Of a DNA stretch of 64,000 nucleotides, positions 1 through 8,840 are shown piece by piece. The translations under genes were made by a program, and so were the position numbers. Source of the DNA: Acidisoma silvae (lineage in GTDB: Bacteria; Pseudomonadota; Alphaproteobacteria; Acetobacterales; Acetobacteraceae); contig NZ_JAESVB010000006.1 in assembly GCF_020618775.1 (NCBI RefSeq), forward strand, positions 212,430 through 276,429, in the 5' to 3' direction. The notes under the pieces were generated by a model. That model was given only the letters and a program-made list of their open reading frames with translations. It was not told the origin of the DNA and did no database searches. Positions within the stretch are counted from its first letter, which is position 1. The number at the start of each line of letters is the position of its first letter.

Positions 1-695
1 ACGGGCAGGATATTTTCGCGCAATTCGTCTGGGGTGCCCGGGATTCGCTGATCATCGCCGTGGTCGCGGGCCTGCTGTCGACCGTGCTATCGGCCATCAT
101 TGGCGTCGCCGCCGGCTATCTGGGCGGCATGGCGGATGGGCTGCTGTCGATGATGACGGATGTTTTTCTGGTCATCCCCGCCTTTCCGCTCGTCATCGTG
201 CTGGCCGCCTATTCCAAGTCCGGCGGCAATGGCATGATCATCGCCGTGCTGGTGCTGACCGGCTGGTCCTACGGCGCGCGACAGTTGCGCGCGCAGGTTC
301 TGTCCCTGCGGCATCGGGAATTCCTGACCGCCGCGCGCCTGCGGGGTGAGCGCAGCTGGCGCATCATCACCCATGAAATCCTGCCGAATATGATTTCGCT
401 GCTCGTCGCCAATTTCCTTGGCGCGTCCGTCTACGCCATCCTGACCGCCGCCGGGCTGCAATTCATCGGCCTCGGCAATATCAATGCGAATAGCTGGGGC
501 ACGATGCTGTACTGGGCGCAGAATAACGAAGCCTTGCAGGCGGGCATTCCGCTTTGGGCGATCGTGCCCGGCCTCGGCATCGCAACTTTGGGCGGCGCCT
601 TTGCTTTGCTCAACTATGCTTTCGACGAAATCAGCAATCCGGTGCTGAAACCTGCACGCCGCAAGAAGCGCAGCAAACGGGGAGCGCCGTCATGA
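1..695 (+). CDS. Dipeptide/oligopeptide ABC transporter permease (DppC-like), 5' truncated by window edge
   Basis: Inner-membrane permease subunit of a peptide-type ABC importer (BPD_transp_1 family). The reading frame is open from base 3 and begins GQDIFAQFVWGARDSL, the conserved DppC/OppC stretch before the transmembrane core, so the true start lies before the window; the internal GTG at 60 is not the start. Several hydrophobic segments follow. The EAA loop that docks on the ATPase is visible as TAARLRGERSWRIITHEILP at about residues 109-128 of the visible part. The stop overlaps the next ATG (ATGA at 692-695), so it is translationally coupled to the ATPase genes in one operon. Substrate cannot be told; dipeptides, oligopeptides, nickel or glutathione are all possible in this family. 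Confidence 0.93.
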   Translation, partial: GQDIFAQFVWGARDSLIIAVVAGLLSTVLSAIIGVAAGYLGGMADGLLSMMTDVFLVIPAFPLVIVLAAYSKSGGNGMIIAVLVLTGWSYGARQLRAQVLSLRHREFLTAARLRGERSWRIITHEILPNMISLLVANFLGASVYAILTAAGLQFIGLGNINANSWGTMLYWAQNNEALQAGIPLWAIVPGLGIATLGGAFALLNYAFDEISNPVLKPARRKKRSKRGAPS

Positions 696-1657
696 GCGAC
701 ACGATCCTCGACGTGCGTGACATCGTCGTTGAATATACGACGTCACGCGAACCGGCCCGCGCGGTCGATCATGTCAGCTTCACGCTGGACCGTGGCGAGT
801 TCCTGGGCATCGTCGGCGAATCCGGCTGCGGCAAATCCACCATGCTGTTCGCCATCGCGCAGTTGCTGACGCCCCCGGCGCAGCTTGTCTCGGGCGAGGT
901 GATCTTCAAAGGCCGCAATATGGTGGGCCTGCGCGGCGGCGAATTGCGCAGCATCCGCTGGCGCGATTATTCGGTCGTCATGCAAAGTGCGATGAACGCG
1001 CTCAACCCGGTGAAGACGGTCGGCGCGCAGTTCGAGGACACGATGCGCGCCCATGGCCAGGGCAAGACCGCCGGCATCCGCGCCCGCTCACGCGAAGTCA
1101 TGGCGCTCGTCGGCATCGACGCCATCCATCTCAAAAGCTATCCGCATCAATTGTCCGGCGGCATGCGCCAGCGTGTCATGATCGCCATGGCGCTGCTGCT
1201 CTCCCCCGATCTGGTGGTGATGGATGAGCCGACATCGGCGCTCGATGTCGTGGCCCAGCGGTCGCTGATGGTGCAGATCAAGGATTTGCAGAAGAAGCTC
1301 GGTTTCGCCGTCATCTTCGTCACCCACGACATGTCGCTGGTCGGGCATTTCTCGGACCGGCTGGCGGTGATGTATGCTGGCAAGATCGTGGAGATCGGGC
1401 CGACGCGGCCGCTCTTCGCCGCTCCGCAGCACCCCTATACGCGCGGCCTGCTGGAAAGCTTTCCCTCCGTCTACGGACCTAAAGTGCAGTTGAAGGGCAT
1501 TCCGGGATCGCCGCCGGACCTGACGGACCTGCCCAGCGGCTGCCGCTTTCGCCCCCGCTGCGGCCAGGTGATGCCGCGCTGCGCCGAGATTGAGCCCGAC
1601 CTTTACCCCAGCGGCGATACGCGCTCCCGCTGCCTCCTGTTCGAAGAAAGGGCGTGA
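692..1657 (+). CDS. Peptide ABC transporter ATP-binding protein (DppD/OppD-like)
   Basis: Cytoplasmic ATPase that powers the importer. The 321-residue product shows Walker A GESGCGKST, Q-loop region VVMQSAMNALNP, signature LSGGMRQR, Walker B LVVMDEPTSALD and switch histidine THDMS. The C-terminal oligo_HPY segment is present (PQHPYTRGLLESFP, then GCRFRPRCGQVMPRC with several Cys as in DppD/OppD). The ATG at 692 is chosen because it overlaps the permease stop and directly begins the conserved N terminus; the frame is open further upstream (to 554) only through the permease gene. The stop at 1657 overlaps the GTG of the next gene, indicating coupled translation. Confidence 0.95.
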   Translation: MSDTILDVRDIVVEYTTSREPARAVDHVSFTLDRGEFLGIVGESGCGKSTMLFAIAQLLTPPAQLVSGEVIFKGRNMVGLRGGELRSIRWRDYSVVMQSAMNALNPVKTVGAQFEDTMRAHGQGKTAGIRARSREVMALVGIDAIHLKSYPHQLSGGMRQRVMIAMALLLSPDLVVMDEPTSALDVVAQRSLMVQIKDLQKKLGFAVIFVTHDMSLVGHFSDRLAVMYAGKIVEIGPTRPLFAAPQHPYTRGLLESFPSVYGPKVQLKGIPGSPPDLTDLPSGCRFRPRCGQVMPRCAEIEPDLYPSGDTRSRCLLFEERA

Positions 1658-2664
1658 AGGTCATGGATAGGAATGATCACGCACCGCTGCTGCAAACGGT
1701 TGGACTGACCCGGCATTTTCGCATCGGCGGCCTGTTCAGCAGCGCCAAGCTGCATGCGGTCGATGACCTCAGCCTCACCATCCGGCCGCGCGAAATCGTC
1801 GCCGTTGTGGGCGAAAGCGGTAGCGGCAAAAGCACCATCGCCCGCCTGCTGGCCAAGGTTTACGAGCCGACGGACGGCGATATCCTGTTCCGTGGGCGGT
1901 CCCTGCATGAGGTGAAGTCCCGGCGCGACCTGCTTGCCTATCGCGGCGAAGTGCCGATGGTGCTGCAAGACCCCTTCGCCTCCCTCAACCCGGTCCATAC
2001 CATCGGCTATACGCTGGACCGTGGCCTGGCCTTGCATCAGCCGAAGCTGACGGCGGCCGAGCGCGAAGTTGAAGCCATCCGCGCCTTAGAAGCGGTGGGC
2101 CTGTCCCCCGCGCGGCAGGTTCTGGCCAAATATCCGCATGAAATGAGCGGCGGGCAGCGCCAGCGCATCGGCTTTGCCCAGGCTCTGTCTTACAAGCCGA
2201 AGCTGGTTCTGGCCGATGAGCCGGTTTCGATGCTGGACGTCTCCATCCGCATCGGCGTCCTCAACCTCATGGCGAAGCTCTGCGCGGAGGAAGGCATTTC
2301 CTTCCTCTACATCACGCATGACATCGCCAGCGCCCGCTATGTCGCGCATCGCATCGTCGTCATGTATGCCGGCCGCGTGGCCGAGACCGGACCGGCGGAA
2401 CAGGTGCTGCATCACCCGGTCCATCCCTATACGCGCCTGCTGCTGTCGGCGGTGCCGGACCCGAAGGCGCCGATCACCATCACCGCCGCCGATACCGGGG
2501 AGCCGCCGCGCGTGGTCAACCCCGGCCCCGGCTGCCGTTTCCGCCAGCGCTGCCCGCTGGCGATCGACATCTGCGCCCGCGTGACGCCGGACCTGGCGGA
2601 CACCGTGCCGGGCCATGCGGCCGCGTGCCATGTGACGGCGCCGCAGGCGGGGCTGGCGGCTTAG
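1654..2664 (+). CDS. Peptide ABC transporter ATP-binding protein (DppF/OppF-like)
   Basis: Second ATPase of the importer, 336 residues from a GTG overlapping the upstream stop (GTGA); an in-frame ATG at 1663 is the alternative start. Walker A GESGSGKST, Q-loop VLQDPFASLNP, signature MSGGQRQR, Walker B LVLADEPVSMLD, switch THDIAS, and the C-terminal oligo_HPY segment HPVHPYTRLLLSAVPDP followed by GCRFRQRCPLAIDIC. The Walker B aspartate-glutamate pair is intact, so both ATP sites should be competent. It is the last gene of the visible operon and is followed by a palindrome and a 295-base gap. Confidence 0.95.
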   Translation: MKVMDRNDHAPLLQTVGLTRHFRIGGLFSSAKLHAVDDLSLTIRPREIVAVVGESGSGKSTIARLLAKVYEPTDGDILFRGRSLHEVKSRRDLLAYRGEVPMVLQDPFASLNPVHTIGYTLDRGLALHQPKLTAAEREVEAIRALEAVGLSPARQVLAKYPHEMSGGQRQRIGFAQALSYKPKLVLADEPVSMLDVSIRIGVLNLMAKLCAEEGISFLYITHDIASARYVAHRIVVMYAGRVAETGPAEQVLHHPVHPYTRLLLSAVPDPKAPITITAADTGEPPRVVNPGPGCRFRQRCPLAIDICARVTPDLADTVPGHAAACHVTAPQAGLAA

Positions 2665-2670
2665 GAAGGG

Positions 2671-2686
2671 CATTCCGGCCGGAATG
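2671..2686. terminator. 16-nt perfect palindrome after the ABC operon
   Basis: CATTCCGGCCGGAATG is self-complementary over all 16 bases and lies 7 bases after the last ABC transporter stop. No T-tract follows, so it may be a weak or rho-assisted terminator or a protein site. Only the symmetry is seen directly. Confidence 0.35.
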
Positions 2687-2780
2687 AGGGTAAGCGGTCA
2701 TTTGACATTTTGGGCCTCAACCCCAAAAGCCCATCCACGATATCAGGTATTGTGAATCCAGCCAGTGTTTGCTTAGGTTA

Positions 2781-2959
2781 ATGGTGTCATTTCGAACAGG
2801 AGGGGGAGCGGTGCTACAACATTGCTTCCATAGCCGAACCCGTGGACCTGTTTTTGCCCCGCACTTGATTTCGCGGGGCTGATCGAGGAACGCATCGTCG
2901 TCTCATCGTCAGCCTTTTCGGCATGATTTTTCGTGCCATTCTGATGTGATGAGACGTAC
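2781..2959 (+). promoter_or_regulatory. Structured leader of the ABC-F gene, with a possible 33-codon upstream ORF
   Basis: Between the ABC operon and the ABC-F start there is a short ORF, ATG 2781 to TGA 2882 (33 codons). Its end overlaps a hairpin GCCCCGC(2856-2862)/GCGGGGC(2873-2879) with a 10-nt loop. A second, 9-bp perfect inverted repeat CGTCTCATC(2899-2907)/GATGAGACG(2948-2956) ends 3 bases before the ABC-F ATG and encloses a smaller hairpin GGCA/TGCC. This could hide the ribosome-binding region. Leader-peptide attenuation is common for ABC-F antibiotic-resistance genes; applying it here is inference, and the short ORF could be chance. Confidence 0.35.
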
Positions 2960-4474
2960 ATGTCCCTGATCGCAATAAAAGACCTTTCGCTCACTCGTAA
3001 CGCATCCCTTTTCGTCGGACTCAGCTTTTCCATCGCCAGGGGCGACCGTCTTGGCCTAGTTGCGGCAAACGGACGCGGCAAATCCTCGCTCCTTCGCATC
3101 ATGGCCGGAGAAGATGAGGCCACGACAGGAACGGTTACCGGCTCGCGGGGGCTTGCCGTCGCCTTCGCACCGCAGAACCCGCCCCAACACCTCCTGCCCT
3201 TAAGTTTTTATGATGCCGTCCGCGATGCTCTCGCCACTGACGACGCTGAAGCGGAGAGCTGGCGGATCGACATCCTGCTCGACGATCTTGCGGTTGACGA
3301 AAACATAAGACGACGCGCCGTTCGTAACCTGTCCGGGGGCTGGCAGCGCACCATGCTTCTCGCAAGAGCGGCCGTGGTGGAGCCTGATCTGCTCTTGCTG
3401 GACGAGCCAACGAACCATCTCGACATCGGCCGCATCGGCATATTGGAACGGTTTCTCGCGGCATTGCCTCGCGACTGCGCCATGGTCGCGGCAAGTCATG
3501 ACCGTGCCTTTCTCGATGACGTGACGAATCGCACCCTGTTCCTGCGCCCTGAGGAAAGCACGGATTTCGCCCTGCCTTATTCCAATGCCCTTCAGGCGCT
3601 GGAAGAATACGACGCAGCCCGCGACCGACAATTCGAGAATGACATGCGGAAAGTCAGGGCATTGCGGCAGCAGGCGGCGAAGCTCAAAAACATCGGCATC
3701 AATTCCGGCTCCGACCTGCTGGTCGTGAAAACCAAGCAGCTTTCCGAGCGAGCCGACAAGCTGGAGGAACGGTCGCGCCCCGGGCATCAAGAGCGCTCAG
3801 CCGGAACGATCAAGCTGAGCAATAGCGGCACTCATGCCAAGGCGCTGGTGACAATCGACGATGCGACGATCACGACGCCAGACGGGCGACTGTTATTCCG
3901 TACAGGGCGGTTATGGATCGAGAAAGGAGATCGTGTGGCTTTGCTTGGCGCCAATGGTGCGGGCAAGACGCAACTGGTCAAAAGATTGCAGGCAGCCTTT
4001 GTAACGCAAGATCCGAATATCCGAGGAGCGGCGAGCCTCAGAATCGGCTATTCCGATCAAGCGCTGTCTCAACTCGATGCGTTTTCGACACCTTGGATGG
4101 CAGTCAAGCAGTCAAGCGGCCTGACCGACCCACAAGCACGGTCCCAACTCGCCGGGGCTGGGATCAGCATTGATGCCCAGACTGCGCCCGTCACTCGTCT
4201 ATCGGGCGGGCAAAAAGCGCGGCTTGCGATGCTGATCCTGCGGCTGGTGCAGCCGAATTTCTACCTTCTGGACGAGCCAACCAATCACCTCGATATCGAA
4301 GGCCAGGACTTGCTAGAAGGCGAGTTAGTCGAACAAGGCGCTGCCTGCCTTTTAATCAGCCACGACCGCGCCTTCGTTCGCGCCGTGGCAACACGGGTCT
4401 GGGCAATTTCAGATCGAAAACTCGTCGAAGTCGATGACCCTGACTTGATTTTTGATCTGTTGATGACCGGCTAA
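2960..4474 (+). CDS. ABC-F family ATP-binding cassette protein
   Basis: Soluble protein with two ATP-binding cassettes and no membrane segments, as in ABC-F translation factors that act on the ribosomal E site and some of which protect against ribosome-targeting antibiotics. Cassette 1 has Walker A ANGRGKSS, signature LSGGWQR and Walker B LLLLDEPTNHLD; cassette 2 has GANGAGKT, LSGGQKAR and FYLLDEPTNHLD. The interdomain linker (about residues 230-290) is rich in charged residues, as expected for the P-site tRNA-interaction motif. At 504 residues it is on the short side for ABC-F. The ATG at 2960 fits the conserved start. It could be a resistance factor or a housekeeping type; the structured leader mildly favours the former. 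Confidence 0.9.
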   Translation: MSLIAIKDLSLTRNASLFVGLSFSIARGDRLGLVAANGRGKSSLLRIMAGEDEATTGTVTGSRGLAVAFAPQNPPQHLLPLSFYDAVRDALATDDAEAESWRIDILLDDLAVDENIRRRAVRNLSGGWQRTMLLARAAVVEPDLLLLDEPTNHLDIGRIGILERFLAALPRDCAMVAASHDRAFLDDVTNRTLFLRPEESTDFALPYSNALQALEEYDAARDRQFENDMRKVRALRQQAAKLKNIGINSGSDLLVVKTKQLSERADKLEERSRPGHQERSAGTIKLSNSGTHAKALVTIDDATITTPDGRLLFRTGRLWIEKGDRVALLGANGAGKTQLVKRLQAAFVTQDPNIRGAASLRIGYSDQALSQLDAFSTPWMAVKQSSGLTDPQARSQLAGAGISIDAQTAPVTRLSGGQKARLAMLILRLVQPNFYLLDEPTNHLDIEGQDLLEGELVEQGAACLLISHDRAFVRAVATRVWAISDRKLVEVDDPDLIFDLLMTG

Positions 4475-4617
4475 TCCAACAATGGACGTGAAGGTGGCAA
4501 GTGTCGGGACGCGCTACCCCGACACCCACCCGAAACATTTTGGTTCGATACAGATTTCCGCTGACTGGCCAGCCTGGGCCGGGTAAAAGCAGTTCCGCCA
4601 TAGACACGAGAACCGCC

Positions 4618-5211
4618 ATGTCTCTCCGCCAAAAGCTTCTTGCTGCATCCGGCGCGCTGATGCTCGCCTTCGGCAGCGTCACACTGCCCCCCGCCCATGC
4701 CGCCGCACCGCCGCCGCTCGTCGTCGGCAAAAGCGTGACCATTGTCGGCGTCGTGGAATCGGTCGACCCGGCCACGCGGCAGATCCTGCTCAGCGGGCCG
4801 GACGGCCAGTTGAAGACCGTGACGGCCACCCCGGACATGCGCAATTTCGCTCAGATCCGCGCCGGTGACCGGCTCTACCTGACCTTCAGCAAGGTGATCG
4901 CCGTGGCCTTGGTACAGCACGGCCAGCCTCTGGCGCAGCCGGCCGGGTTGGTCGCCGCGCATCGGGCCGCCCTCGGCCATATGCCGGGCAGCACCGGCCT
5001 GGCCGCCATCCGTGAGGAGGTCCGGGTCGAAGCCATCGACCGCCGCCAGAATCTCGTCACGGTCACCGACGCCGCCGGCCTGACGCAGACGGTGGAAGTG
5101 CATAACCCGGCTTTGGCGCATTTCGCGGACAAGCTGAAGAAGGGCGACACGGTGCAGATCGACGTCATTCAAAGCGTGTCGATCAAACTGCGGCCCGATC
5201 CGGCCGGCTGA
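4618..5211 (+). CDS. Secreted hypothetical protein with two similar beta-rich halves
   Basis: A 197-residue protein starting at ATG 4618. The N terminus MSLRQKLLAASGALMLAFGS followed by VTLPPAHA is a clear Sec signal peptide, with cleavage likely after AHA; the frame is open upstream to 4501 but that extension would bury the signal. The mature part has two related segments: TIVGVVESVDPATRQILLSG...IRAGDRLYL and VRVEAIDRRQNLVTVTDAAG...LKKGDTVQI, each a short beta-barrel-like pattern ending in a GD turn. This resembles small periplasmic proteins of unknown role seen in many proteobacteria (DUF5666-like). No catalytic motif is visible and no partner gene suggests a function. Confidence 0.8.
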   Translation: MSLRQKLLAASGALMLAFGSVTLPPAHAAAPPPLVVGKSVTIVGVVESVDPATRQILLSGPDGQLKTVTATPDMRNFAQIRAGDRLYLTFSKVIAVALVQHGQPLAQPAGLVAAHRAALGHMPGSTGLAAIREEVRVEAIDRRQNLVTVTDAAGLTQTVEVHNPALAHFADKLKKGDTVQIDVIQSVSIKLRPDPAG

Positions 5212-5255
5212 GCGCCGACGCCGCACGTTTCTGTCGAAGACCAGAAGCAAAACCC

Positions 5256-5282
5256 GGCAGTGGGGTCAGGCACCCCACTGCC
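5256..5282 (+). terminator. Strong hairpin, candidate transcription terminator
   Basis: GGCAGTGGGGT (5256-5266) pairs perfectly with ACCCCACTGCC (5272-5282) around a 5-nt loop, 44 bases after the stop of the secreted protein gene and 62 bases before the next start. There is no downstream T run, so termination strength is uncertain. Confidence 0.5.
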
Positions 5283-5344
5283 ACGTGATTGACGCGCTCA
5301 CCGCCCCGCCATAAACGCAGGCGGCACGCTTCAAAGATTGACCG

Positions 5345-6526
5345 ATGCCTGAGCCTTCAAAAGCATTCGCGAACACAGACGCGCCATCGGCGTCGATCTA
5401 TCAAAATCAATGTCTGCGGCTCCTGGCTTTTTCTTACGTCACCAGCGCCCTGTTTCTGATCTATTACGTCGTGATCGCGCAGGCATTTCCGCAGCCGCTT
5501 CATGCGGTCTGCGCCTGGGACTGCGACTGGTATATGGGCATCGCGAAAGCGGGCTATAGCAGCAGTCCCTTAGGCACAATTCCTGTGGGACAGCAGGAAA
5601 ATTGGGCCTTTTTTCCTGCCTTTCCGGAACTCACGCGGCTTATCCATCTGGCAACAGGTGCAGGCTATACGGCCGCGGCGCTGGCCCTCAACAATGTCCT
5701 GTTTCCGGCAATGCTGGCGATTACGGGCCTCTATGGCAGCAAATTCCACCGCATCAATCCGCATCTTACCATTCTTGTCGCCGCCAGCCTGCCGACCAGC
5801 CTGTACTACCACGTGCCATATTCGGAGACCTGCTACGGCATCCTGCTGATGCTTGTGCTGCTGCTGCGCCGCTCCGGCCGGCTGTATGCCGCATCGCTAT
5901 GCGCGGCCCTGTTCACGGCAAGCCGGCCAACGGCCGCGCCGATCCTCGCGATCATCGGCCTTTATCAATGGGAGGCGGAGATCGCCCATGACCGGTCACG
6001 CTCTGCCGTCATCAAGTCAACGTGCGATCTCATCCTTTTCGGCGCGATCGGTGCGATAGGCCTGATGCTTTTCATGCTCTATCTGCATTTCAAAACCGGC
6101 GACGCTTTGGCATTCGCGCATGTTCAAAGCGCCTGGCACCGGACATGGCGCAATCCGCTGTACAATATCATCGGCGGCATGCTGGTGCCTGACCTGACGG
6201 TGCAGGCTTTTCTGCCCGGTCATCTGCCAAGCCTGCGCTATATGGCGATCACCACCCTGCTTGGTATCGCGCTCAGTCTTTATGGCTTCTGCGCCAATCT
6301 TCGCCGTGAGGCCGCCATTTTGCTGGTCACGATCGCGATTGCGACCGGTTCGGCATTGTTTGCAATGCCACGGCTGATTTTTGCCAGTCCGGTCGCGGCA
6401 CTGCTCATCGCATCCTGTCTGGAGCGCCTGCCGGCGGAATACCGGACGTCCCTGCTTTGCCTCAGCGCCATGATCCAGGCCGCCGCTGTCATGCTGTGGT
6501 ATCAGCAGGCGAATTTCCTGATGTGA
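5345..6526 (+). CDS. Integral membrane glycosyltransferase, PIG-V-like
   Basis: A 393-residue polytopic membrane protein. After the first membrane segment comes AWDCDWYMGIAKAGY and then ENWAFFPAFPELTRL, the pattern of PIG-V-type mannosyltransferases of the GT-C fold (W-D-x-x-W-Y followed by aromatic-rich FFP); the acidic residues in the WDCDW loop are the likely catalytic/lipid-sugar site. About nine further hydrophobic segments follow, with no soluble domain. Bacterial members are thought to use polyprenyl-linked sugars to modify lipids or proteins. No glycan genes flank it (ABC-F upstream, eutBC convergent downstream). The family call is by motif; donor and acceptor are unknown. Confidence 0.75.
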   Translation: MPEPSKAFANTDAPSASIYQNQCLRLLAFSYVTSALFLIYYVVIAQAFPQPLHAVCAWDCDWYMGIAKAGYSSSPLGTIPVGQQENWAFFPAFPELTRLIHLATGAGYTAAALALNNVLFPAMLAITGLYGSKFHRINPHLTILVAASLPTSLYYHVPYSETCYGILLMLVLLLRRSGRLYAASLCAALFTASRPTAAPILAIIGLYQWEAEIAHDRSRSAVIKSTCDLILFGAIGAIGLMLFMLYLHFKTGDALAFAHVQSAWHRTWRNPLYNIIGGMLVPDLTVQAFLPGHLPSLRYMAITTLLGIALSLYGFCANLRREAAILLVTIAIATGSALFAMPRLIFASPVAALLIASCLERLPAEYRTSLLCLSAMIQAAAVMLWYQQANFLM

Positions 6527-6547
6527 GCCTTCCCGGCAGCGGGCGCC

Positions 6548-7318
6548 TCACCCGGTCAGCAATTGCCCTTGCGCCGATGCCGCCAGCAGCACGCGGTCGC
6601 TGTCGTCTTTGAGGGATACGCCGCTGATGCCGCGTGTCATGGCCTGATCGGTCAACCACAGGATCCGGCGGGCTGCTTCCGCCAGCACCATGCCCTCGGG
6701 CCGGATATTGGAGATGCAGTTGCGGTCGGCATCCGTGCGGCCCAGCCTGGGTGCGACCGTGATATAGGCGCCGAGACTGTCGGGGGAGGACAGGCCCGGC
6801 CGCTCCCCGATCAGCACCAGAACCAGCCGCGCGCCGAGCAGCGCGCCGACCTCATCGCCCAGCGCCACGCGCCCGCGCGGCGCGATGCAAATGGGCCCGA
6901 CCGTCAGGCCCGCTTGCCGAAAGCCCGGCACCAGCAGCGCCAGCAGATTGGCCGCATGGCTGGCCGTGGCAAAAGCGGACAAGCCACCCGCGACCAGAAC
7001 CGCAATCTCCTCGCCCTGCTCGCGCGCCTGCAAGGCCGTGACGGAAGCATCGCTCAACCGCCGGCCGAAATCCGGCCGCGTCAGGTAGGTCTGCTGGTCG
7101 GGCGCCCGGCTTTCCACCCGCAGCACCGGCAGGCCAAGCGGGCTGAGAGACGCCGCCAATGCCGCAAGGTCCAGTTCGGTATGCACGGCGTCCCGCGCCA
7201 GCGCATGGGCGGCGCGAAAGGCCAGATGGTCCGGTGTCGCGATGCCCGGCCCGCTGCGGCCGAGGCCGATGCGGGCGGCCGTGAATTTCCGCAAAGTCTC
7301 AAAACGGTCGATGGACAT
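6548..7318 (-). CDS. eutC: Ethanolamine ammonia-lyase, small (light) subunit
   Basis: Small subunit of the adenosylcobalamin-dependent enzyme that turns ethanolamine into acetaldehyde and ammonia. The 256-residue sequence has the EutC N terminus (RKFTAARIGLGRSGPGIATP, LAFRAAHALARDAVH) and the B12-contact region (LIGERPGLSSPDSLGAYIT, then RNCISNIRPEGM), matching family length. It starts 2 bases after the eutB stop, so the two are co-transcribed and probably coupled. No microcompartment genes or eutA reactivase are in the window, suggesting a cytosolic, shell-free ethanolamine pathway. Confidence 0.95.
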   Translation of the reverse strand: MSIDRFETLRKFTAARIGLGRSGPGIATPDHLAFRAAHALARDAVHTELDLAALAASLSPLGLPVLRVESRAPDQQTYLTRPDFGRRLSDASVTALQAREQGEEIAVLVAGGLSAFATASHAANLLALLVPGFRQAGLTVGPICIAPRGRVALGDEVGALLGARLVLVLIGERPGLSSPDSLGAYITVAPRLGRTDADRNCISNIRPEGMVLAEAARRILWLTDQAMTRGISGVSLKDDSDRVLLAASAQGQLLTG

Positions 7319-7320
7319 GA

Positions 7321-8700
7321 TCAGGCCGCCGTCAGCAGGGTCTGGAAGCGTTCCGGCATATCCAGCGGCCGCACGCGCCCGGCCGCATCCGTCAGGCCGA
7401 CGCGATCCAGCCAGGACGCGAATTCCGGCGCGGGCTTCAGCCCCAGCATCTGCCGCAAAGCCAGCACGTCATGGAAGGAGGTGCTCTGATAGCCCAGCAT
7501 CACATCATCCGCACCGGGAATGCCCATGATGAAGGTAAGGCCGGCAGCGGAAAGCGAAGTCATCAGCAAATCCATGTCGTCCTGATCGGCCTCGGCATGG
7601 TTGGTATAGCAAACATCGCAGCCCATCGGCACGCCGAGCAGCTTGGCGCAGAAATGATCCTCGAGCCCGGCGCGAATGATTTCCTTGCCGTTATAAAGAT
7701 ATTCCGGACCGATGAAGCCGACAACGGTATTGACCAGAAGCGGCGAGAAGCGGCGTGCCACCGCATAGGCCCGCGCCTCGATCGTCTGCTGGTCGCAGCC
7801 GTGATGGGCGTCGGCCGACAAGGCACTGCCCTGCCCGGTTTCGAAATACATGACATTGTCGCCGACCGTGCCGCGCTTGAGCGCCAGCGCCGCCTCGTGC
7901 GCTTCTTGCAGCGTGGCTAGGCTGAAGCCGAAGCTGGTATTGGTCGCTTCCGTCCCGGCGATGGACTGGAAGACGAGATCGACGGGCGTGCCGCCGGCCA
8001 TGAGGTCTATCGCCGTCGTCACATGCGTCAGCACGCAGCTTTGCGTCGGCACTTCCAGCCGCTGGCGCAGATCGTCCAGCATGGACAGCAGGTCATGCAC
8101 GCGCTGCGGACTATCGGAGGCCGGGTTGATGCCGATGACCGCGTCGCCGCAGCCCAGCAGCAGGCCGTCGACGATGCTGGCCAGGATGCCCTTGGGGTCA
8201 TCGGTCGGGTGATTGGGCTGGAGGCGGGAGGCGAGCCGACCCGGCAGGCCGATGGTATCGCGGAAGGCCGTCGTGACATGGCATTTGGCGGCGATGAGGA
8301 TGAGATCCTGCGCGCGGCAGATTTTGGAGACCGCCGCCGCCATTTCCGGCGTCAGCCCCGGCGCGATGGCGGCCAGGACGGCGCTATCGGCCTCGTCCGA
8401 CAGCAGCCAGTCCCGCAGGCCGCCCACGGTCAGATGCGCGATACGGGCGAATGCCGACAGGTCATGCGTATCGACGATGAGCCGCGTCACCTCGTCCGTC
8501 TCATAGGGAACGATGGCCTCGGACAGGAAGGTTTTGAGCGGCAGATCGGCCAGCGCCATCTGGGCGGCCACACGCTCCGCCATGGTGGTGGCCGCGACGC
8601 CAGCCAGCACGTCGCCCGACCGGTGCGGCGTGGCGCGGGCCAGCAGCGTCTTGAGGTCAGGAAACGAAAAGCGGGTACCGCCTATGGAATGAGCATACAT
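7321..8700 (-). CDS. eutB: Ethanolamine ammonia-lyase, large (heavy) subunit
   Basis: Large catalytic TIM-barrel subunit, 459 residues, full length for the family. Characteristic segments are visible: GFIGPEYLYNGKEIIRAGLEDHF near residues 320-345, GCDVCYTNHAEADQDDMDLL, and GIPGADDVMLGYQSTSFHD near the C terminus, the conserved EutB tail. The ATG at 8700 opens directly into MYAHSIGGTRFSFPDLKTLL, the normal start. It is the first gene of a two-gene minus-strand operon with eutC. The short region before it (8701-8840) is shared with the divergent TonB-like gene, and no cobalamin riboswitch core was recognised there. Confidence 0.96.
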   Translation of the reverse strand: MYAHSIGGTRFSFPDLKTLLARATPHRSGDVLAGVAATTMAERVAAQMALADLPLKTFLSEAIVPYETDEVTRLIVDTHDLSAFARIAHLTVGGLRDWLLSDEADSAVLAAIAPGLTPEMAAAVSKICRAQDLILIAAKCHVTTAFRDTIGLPGRLASRLQPNHPTDDPKGILASIVDGLLLGCGDAVIGINPASDSPQRVHDLLSMLDDLRQRLEVPTQSCVLTHVTTAIDLMAGGTPVDLVFQSIAGTEATNTSFGFSLATLQEAHEAALALKRGTVGDNVMYFETGQGSALSADAHHGCDQQTIEARAYAVARRFSPLLVNTVVGFIGPEYLYNGKEIIRAGLEDHFCAKLLGVPMGCDVCYTNHAEADQDDMDLLMTSLSAAGLTFIMGIPGADDVMLGYQSTSFHDVLALRQMLGLKPAPEFASWLDRVGLTDAAGRVRPLDMPERFQTLLTAA

Positions 8701-8840
8701 GCGGACAACTCCTCACCTCGGGCCAGCCCCGCCGGACTGTAACAGTCTCACGCCGAAGCTTAAGCATAAATCGGACCGCTGAAAGCGCGTGTTGCAAAAC
8801 TCAGGCGCGGCGGGCGTTACCGCGCGCCGCGGACCGTGCT

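Noticed and set aside
8701..8840. Cobalamin riboswitch before eutB
   Set aside because: The region is too short and no B12-box-like sequence was recognised.
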